The position numbers and the translations under genes are program-made. A stretch of 64,000 bases of DNA, taken from assembly GCF_017094485.1 (NCBI RefSeq), contig NZ_CP064786.1, positions 2,546,788 to 2,610,787 on the forward strand, read 5' to 3'. The stretch is from Natranaeroarchaeum sulfidigenes (GTDB lineage: Archaea; Halobacteriota; Halobacteria; Halobacteriales; Natronoarchaeaceae). The notes below the pieces were generated by a model, which was not told where the DNA came from, searched no databases, and saw only the letters and a list, made by a program, of their open reading frames with translations. Below, piece by piece: positions 61,138-64,000 of this stretch; position 1 is the stretch's first letter, and the number at the start of each line of letters is the position of its first letter.

Positions 61138-61368
61138 CTACGGCGGATACACCTCGGTGTACCTGTCCAGCACTGACTGGAGATGCTGTCGGTTCGAGAT
61201 CTCGTAGGTCTCGCGCTCGATCTCTTCGCCGGTACTCGTGTCGGTGATCTCGACCGTCCACTCGGCGTGGCCGTCCCGTTCCTGTCCCCGTCGCGCGTAT
61301 AGCAGGAACTCCTCGTCGTGAACCAGTGAGACGGCGTCGTCGTCGTCGAAATCGACGCTCCAGCTCAT
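61138..61368 (-). CDS. small beta-rich acidic protein of unknown function
   Basis: 76 residues. Blocks SWSVDFDDDDAVSLVHDEEF, LLYARRGQERDGHAEWTVEI and ERETYEISNRQHLQSVLDRY read as an antiparallel sheet with a final helix. Haloarchaeal genomes have many such single-domain proteins; no function is assigned. It is about 57 nt upstream of the 61080 start. Confidence 0.7.
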   Translation of the reverse strand: MSWSVDFDDDDAVSLVHDEEFLLYARRGQERDGHAEWTVEITDTSTGEEIERETYEISNRQHLQSVLDRYTEVYPP

Positions 61369-61506
61369 GGGTACGAGTGCAAGTCGTGGCCCAAAAGCTC
61401 TGACGGCATCGCGGCCCGATCGAGCCGGGGCTGGCGGCTCCTCGATCGGCCGAGACGCGCCCCCGATCCTGCCGTTTTTGGCTGTCGAGAGTACCCCAAA
61501 GGAGGG

Positions 61507-61516
61507 GGTTAAGTGT
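61507..61516 (+). promoter_or_regulatory. TATA-like box of pdxS
   Basis: GGTTAAGTGT, centred about 27 nt before the ATG at 61538. Confidence 0.45.
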
Positions 61517-61537
61517 GCTGAGTCCTAAGCCGAATTC

Positions 61538-62446
61538 ATGCCAGAGGAGACCGATCTAGAGGAGCTCAAACGCGGAACCGAACTCGTGAAACGCGGGTTC
61601 GCTCGCATGCAGAAAGGCGGCGTCATCATGGATGTCGTCAACCGGGAGCAAGCGCGGATCGCGGAGGACGTCGGTGCGGTGGCAGTGATGGCGCTCGAAG
61701 CCGTTCCGGCCGACATCCGCAAGCGAGGCGGCGTGGCCCGGATGCCCGATCCGGTCGAGGTCGAAGCGATCATCGACGAGGTGTCGATCCCCGTGATGGG
61801 CAAGTCCCGGATCGGTCACACGGCCGAAGCACAGATCCTCGAATCGCTCGGCGTCGACATGATCGACGAGTCCGAGGTCCTCACGCCCGCCGACGACCGC
61901 TTCCACATCGACAAACGCGAGTTTACCTCCCCCTTCGTCTGTGGGGCCCGGAACCTCGGCGAGGCCCTCCGTCGAATCAACGAGGGCGCTGCGATGATCC
62001 GCACCAAGGGTGAGGCGGGAACCGGCGACGTGAATCAGGCGGTCCACCACCAGCGCAACATCAAGAGCGCGATCCGAACGCTCACGGGCATGAACCACGA
62101 GGAACGCGAGGAGTGGGCTCGCGCGAACGAGGCACCGCTTGACCTGGTCCACGAGACCGCAGAGCAGGGCCGACTGCCGGTCGTCAACTTCGCGGCAGGG
62201 GGCATCGCGACGCCAGCAGACGCCGCGCTGATGATGCATCACGGCTGTGACGGCATCTTCGTCGGGTCGGGCATCTTCGGGGCGGAAGATCCCGAGGAGA
62301 TGGGTGCGGCTATCGTCGAGGCCGTCAACAACTGGGACGATCCGGACGCCCTCGCGGAGATCAGCAAGGACATCGGCTCGGGCATGCGCGGCGACGCCAA
62401 CGCCGACTTGCCCGAGGACGAACAGCTCCAGCATCGCGGCGTCTGA
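61538..62446 (+). CDS. pdxS: pyridoxal 5'-phosphate synthase subunit PdxS
   Basis: Makes PLP from ribose 5-phosphate, glyceraldehyde 3-phosphate and ammonia supplied by PdxT. 302 residues. The barrel has the catalytic lysines in VMGKSRIGH and RTKGEAGTG, and the phosphate loop in [15 protein letters not shown] and FVGSGIF. No pdxT is in the window. Confidence 0.97.
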   Translation: MPEETDLEELKRGTELVKRGFARMQKGGVIMDVVNREQARIAEDVGAVAVMALEAVPADIRKRGGVARMPDPVEVEAIIDEVSIPVMGKSRIGHTAEAQILESLGVDMIDESEVLTPADDRFHIDKREFTSPFVCGARNLGEALRRINEGAAMIRTKGEAGTGDVNQAVHHQRNIKSAIRTLTGMNHEEREEWARANEAPLDLVHETAEQGRLPVVNFAAGGIATPADAALMMHHGCDGIFVGSGIFGAEDPEEMGAAIVEAVNNWDDPDALAEISKDIGSGMRGDANADLPEDEQLQHRGV

Positions 62447-62540
62447 TCCACGACGTAGGCTCCGTTTTTGCAGCCACCGAGAGGCATCGTCGCGCTGATA
62501 TTACCTTTCGGTCATTTTCAAGTGTTAACAATTGCCGGTA

Positions 62541-62550
62541 AGTTAAATAG
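62541..62550 (+). promoter_or_regulatory. TATA box of the CBS gene
   Basis: AGTTAAATAG, centred 27 nt before the GTG at 62573 and 36 nt before the ATG at 62582. It raises the possibility that the GTG is the true leaderless start (MSTMDIS). Confidence 0.5.
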
Positions 62551-62581
62551 CCGGGACAGCAAAGTCCCTAGTGTGAGTACT

Positions 62582-63739
62582 ATGGATATTTCTGAAATCG
62601 CGTCACAGGAGTACGTCGAAGTCGATGTTGGGACGAGGCTCGGGAAGGTGCGCTCGTTGTTCGACGAGGAGAACCCGAAAGGGATCATCGTCACCCGTGA
62701 CGGCGAGTACGCCGGTGTGCTCGGGGAGCAAGACGTGCTCCAGTCTCACGTTGAGGACGACGCGAAGGCGGGGGCGCTGATCAAACCCAGTCGGAACGAT
62801 CCCGCGCCGAAGATCGACCGAACAGAAGGCATCCGGGACGTTGCTCGCCAGCTCGTCGAGGGCGGTACCAAGGTCGCTCCGGTGTTCGAGGGCGAGCAGC
62901 GCTACGGGATAATCACGGCCGACGCAATTCTCACGGATGTCCTCGACAATCTCGACGCGCTGACTGTCGAGCAGATCTACACGGACAACGTGATTTCGAT
63001 CGAGGAGACTGCAGGCGTCGGAAAAGCGATCAACTACCTGCGCGAGAACGGCATCTCCCGGCTCCCGGTCGTCAACGAAAACGGCCACCTGTCTGGAGTC
63101 ATCACGACCCACGATATCAGCGACATCGCGATCCGTCGGATGCACAAACAGACGACCGGCGACCGGAAAGGTGACGTCGAGCGGGTGCTCGATATGCCCG
63201 TCTACGATGCGATGAACAGCCCGGTGACGACGACGACGACCACTGCATCGGTCGAGGACGCCGTACGGACAATGCTCGACCACGACTACGGCGGACTGGT
63301 CGTGACGCCGGAAGAGGACGACAGGCTGGTGCAGGGAATCCTGACCAAGACTGACGTTCTCCGTGCCCTCTCCTACACCGAGGAGGAGCGACTCGACGTC
63401 CAGATCACGAACATCCGGTTGCTCGATACGATCACTCGTGAGGACATCCGGGAACAGATCCAGGGGATCGCTGACAAGTACCGGAAGATGCAGGTGCAAC
63501 ATGCACACGTCCGCTTCCACAAGCACAAGGAGAAACTGCGCGGCACGCCGCTGATCCAGTGTCAGATCCGGCTGCGGACGAACAAGGGGCAGGTCGCCGG
63601 CAGCGGTGAGGGCTACGGTGCTGACAACGCGTTCCGTGTCGCCAGCGACAAACTCGAACGGAACGTCCTCGAACTGAAAGGCGTCATTAGCGACGAGGAG
63701 TACAGGGGACAGGTACTCCGAAAGCTCGGCGAGATGTGA
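62582..63739 (+). CDS. four-CBS-domain protein with a RaiA/HPF-like C-terminal domain
   Basis: 385 residues. CBS repeats 1-2 (about 1-115) include VDVGTRLGKVRSLF and the nucleotide-site-like VARQLVEGGTKVAPVF; repeats 3-4 (about 130-270) include KAINYLRENGISRLPVVNE and TMLDHDYGGLVVTPEE. The C-terminal (about 285-385) resembles HPF/RaiA: QHAHVRFHKHKEKLRG..., IRLRTNKGQVAGSGEGYGA, ending VLRKLGEM. Such a fusion suggests energy-sensed control of ribosome dormancy. The start could be GTG 62573. Confidence 0.85.
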   Translation: MDISEIASQEYVEVDVGTRLGKVRSLFDEENPKGIIVTRDGEYAGVLGEQDVLQSHVEDDAKAGALIKPSRNDPAPKIDRTEGIRDVARQLVEGGTKVAPVFEGEQRYGIITADAILTDVLDNLDALTVEQIYTDNVISIEETAGVGKAINYLRENGISRLPVVNENGHLSGVITTHDISDIAIRRMHKQTTGDRKGDVERVLDMPVYDAMNSPVTTTTTTASVEDAVRTMLDHDYGGLVVTPEEDDRLVQGILTKTDVLRALSYTEEERLDVQITNIRLLDTITREDIREQIQGIADKYRKMQVQHAHVRFHKHKEKLRGTPLIQCQIRLRTNKGQVAGSGEGYGADNAFRVASDKLERNVLELKGVISDEEYRGQVLRKLGEM

Positions 63740-63740
63740 G

Positions 63741-64000
63741 CTAGGGCGTCCGTCCGTCCGCCGATTTCAGTCCGGATTCGGTGATCCGAAATTGCGCCGT
63801 TTCGCCTGCGGCTTTTGCCCGATGTTTTTCCAGTGTTGCGCGTCTGTTTCCGCCCCTGTAGCGATCCAGTCTGAGCACCGTCCCCGTCCAGTGTTCGAGC
63901 GTGTTCCCGCCCAGCGCTCGCGTCTGGTCGCTGTCGGGGTCGGCGAACACCTGATTCGTAACGATCACTGCAAGGTCGTGTTTCCGCGCCAGTGAGAGCA
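63741..64000 (-). CDS. radB: C-terminal end of DNA repair protein RadB (runs off right edge)
   Basis: The frame is open from the window edge; translation reads LSLARKHDLAVIVTNQVFAD, LGGNTLEHWTGTVLRLDRY and GGNRRATLEKHR with RAAGETAQFRI-like end. This is the C-terminal third of a RadA/RadB-type recombinase, where VTNQV and GGNxxxHW are conserved, and the short RadB tail fits better than RadA. It ends a base after the stop of the CBS gene on the opposite strand. Confidence 0.88.
   Translation of the reverse strand, partial: LSLARKHDLAVIVTNQVFADPDSDQTRALGGNTLEHWTGTVLRLDRYRGGNRRATLEKHRAKAAGETAQFRITESGLKSADGRTP

Noticed and set aside
1-64000. tRNA, rRNA, CRISPR arrays, insertion sequences, attachment sites
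   Set aside because: Spacers were read for cloverleaf-like GC patterns, regularly spaced repeats and terminal inverted repeats with transposase genes; none was found. A covariance-model scan would be the decisive test.

Overview
The window is chromosomal DNA from a halophilic archaeon of class Halobacteria; the genus cannot be fixed from the sequence alone. The evidence is high G+C, acidic proteins, TATA-type promoters about 25-30 nt before leaderless starts, many ATGA/TGATG stop-start overlaps, Tat-dependent lipoproteins, and archaeal-type DnaG, RadB, DUF92, fused siroheme decarboxylase and other haloarchaeal families. No rRNA, tRNA, CRISPR array or insertion sequence was recognised.

Layout. 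0.1-3.7 kb: de novo NAD operon nadA-nadB-nadC (minus strand) with a palindrome over its promoter, next to the start of a pilin-like gene that leaves the left edge. 3.9-7.3 kb: a zinc-knuckle-like protein, a membrane-anchored repeat protein, riboflavin synthase and a PrsW-type membrane protease. 7.3-12.3 kb: phosphate transport operon pstS-pstC-pstA-pstB, divergent from an AbrB-PhoU regulator. 12.3-21.5 kb: a secretion locus holding five or so exported proteins, two Sec11-type signal peptidases, a DUF5305-like membrane protein and two winged-helix membrane regulators. 21.7-25.2 kb: pyrF and small housekeeping or unknown genes. 25.4-27.6 kb: an AT-rich islet with one Tat lipoprotein gene and a decayed gene fragment.

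27.6-33.8 kb: two GH13 alpha-glucan enzymes, a UbiB-type kinase and an Hsp20 protein. 33.9-41.7 kb: two adjacent moeA genes (molybdopterin/tungstopterin), a HAD phosphatase, and a tetrapyrrole operon (siroheme decarboxylase AhbAB fusion, precorrin-2 dehydrogenase, HemA) that fits haem synthesis through siroheme. 41.8-47.0 kb: Rieske protein, cold-shock protein, a cis-prenyltransferase homologue without its catalytic motif, a DUF92 polyprenol/phytol-kinase-like protein, a GNAT and DnaG. 47.2-55.6 kb: sugar isomerase-like protein, DUF3311 plus sodium:solute symporter, HTTM protein, a CARF-like regulator and an RND exporter. 55.9-64 kb: valS, small membrane proteins, a short diadenylate-cyclase-like protein, pdxS, a CBS protein with a hibernation-factor-like tail, and the end of radB.

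The most promising unexplained system is the 12.3-21.5 kb locus. Its exported proteins share a distinctive signal-peptide exit, and the large one resembles SipW-dependent TasA/camelysin precursors. Two dedicated signal peptidases and paired regulators surround them, which suggests a regulated extracellular fibre or surface-matrix system. Other notable items are the diadenylate cyclase homologue with a changed RHR motif, the cis-prenyltransferase lacking the MDGN motif, the AT-rich lipoprotein islet, the octad-repeat protein, and CTAG stop codons shared between convergent genes.
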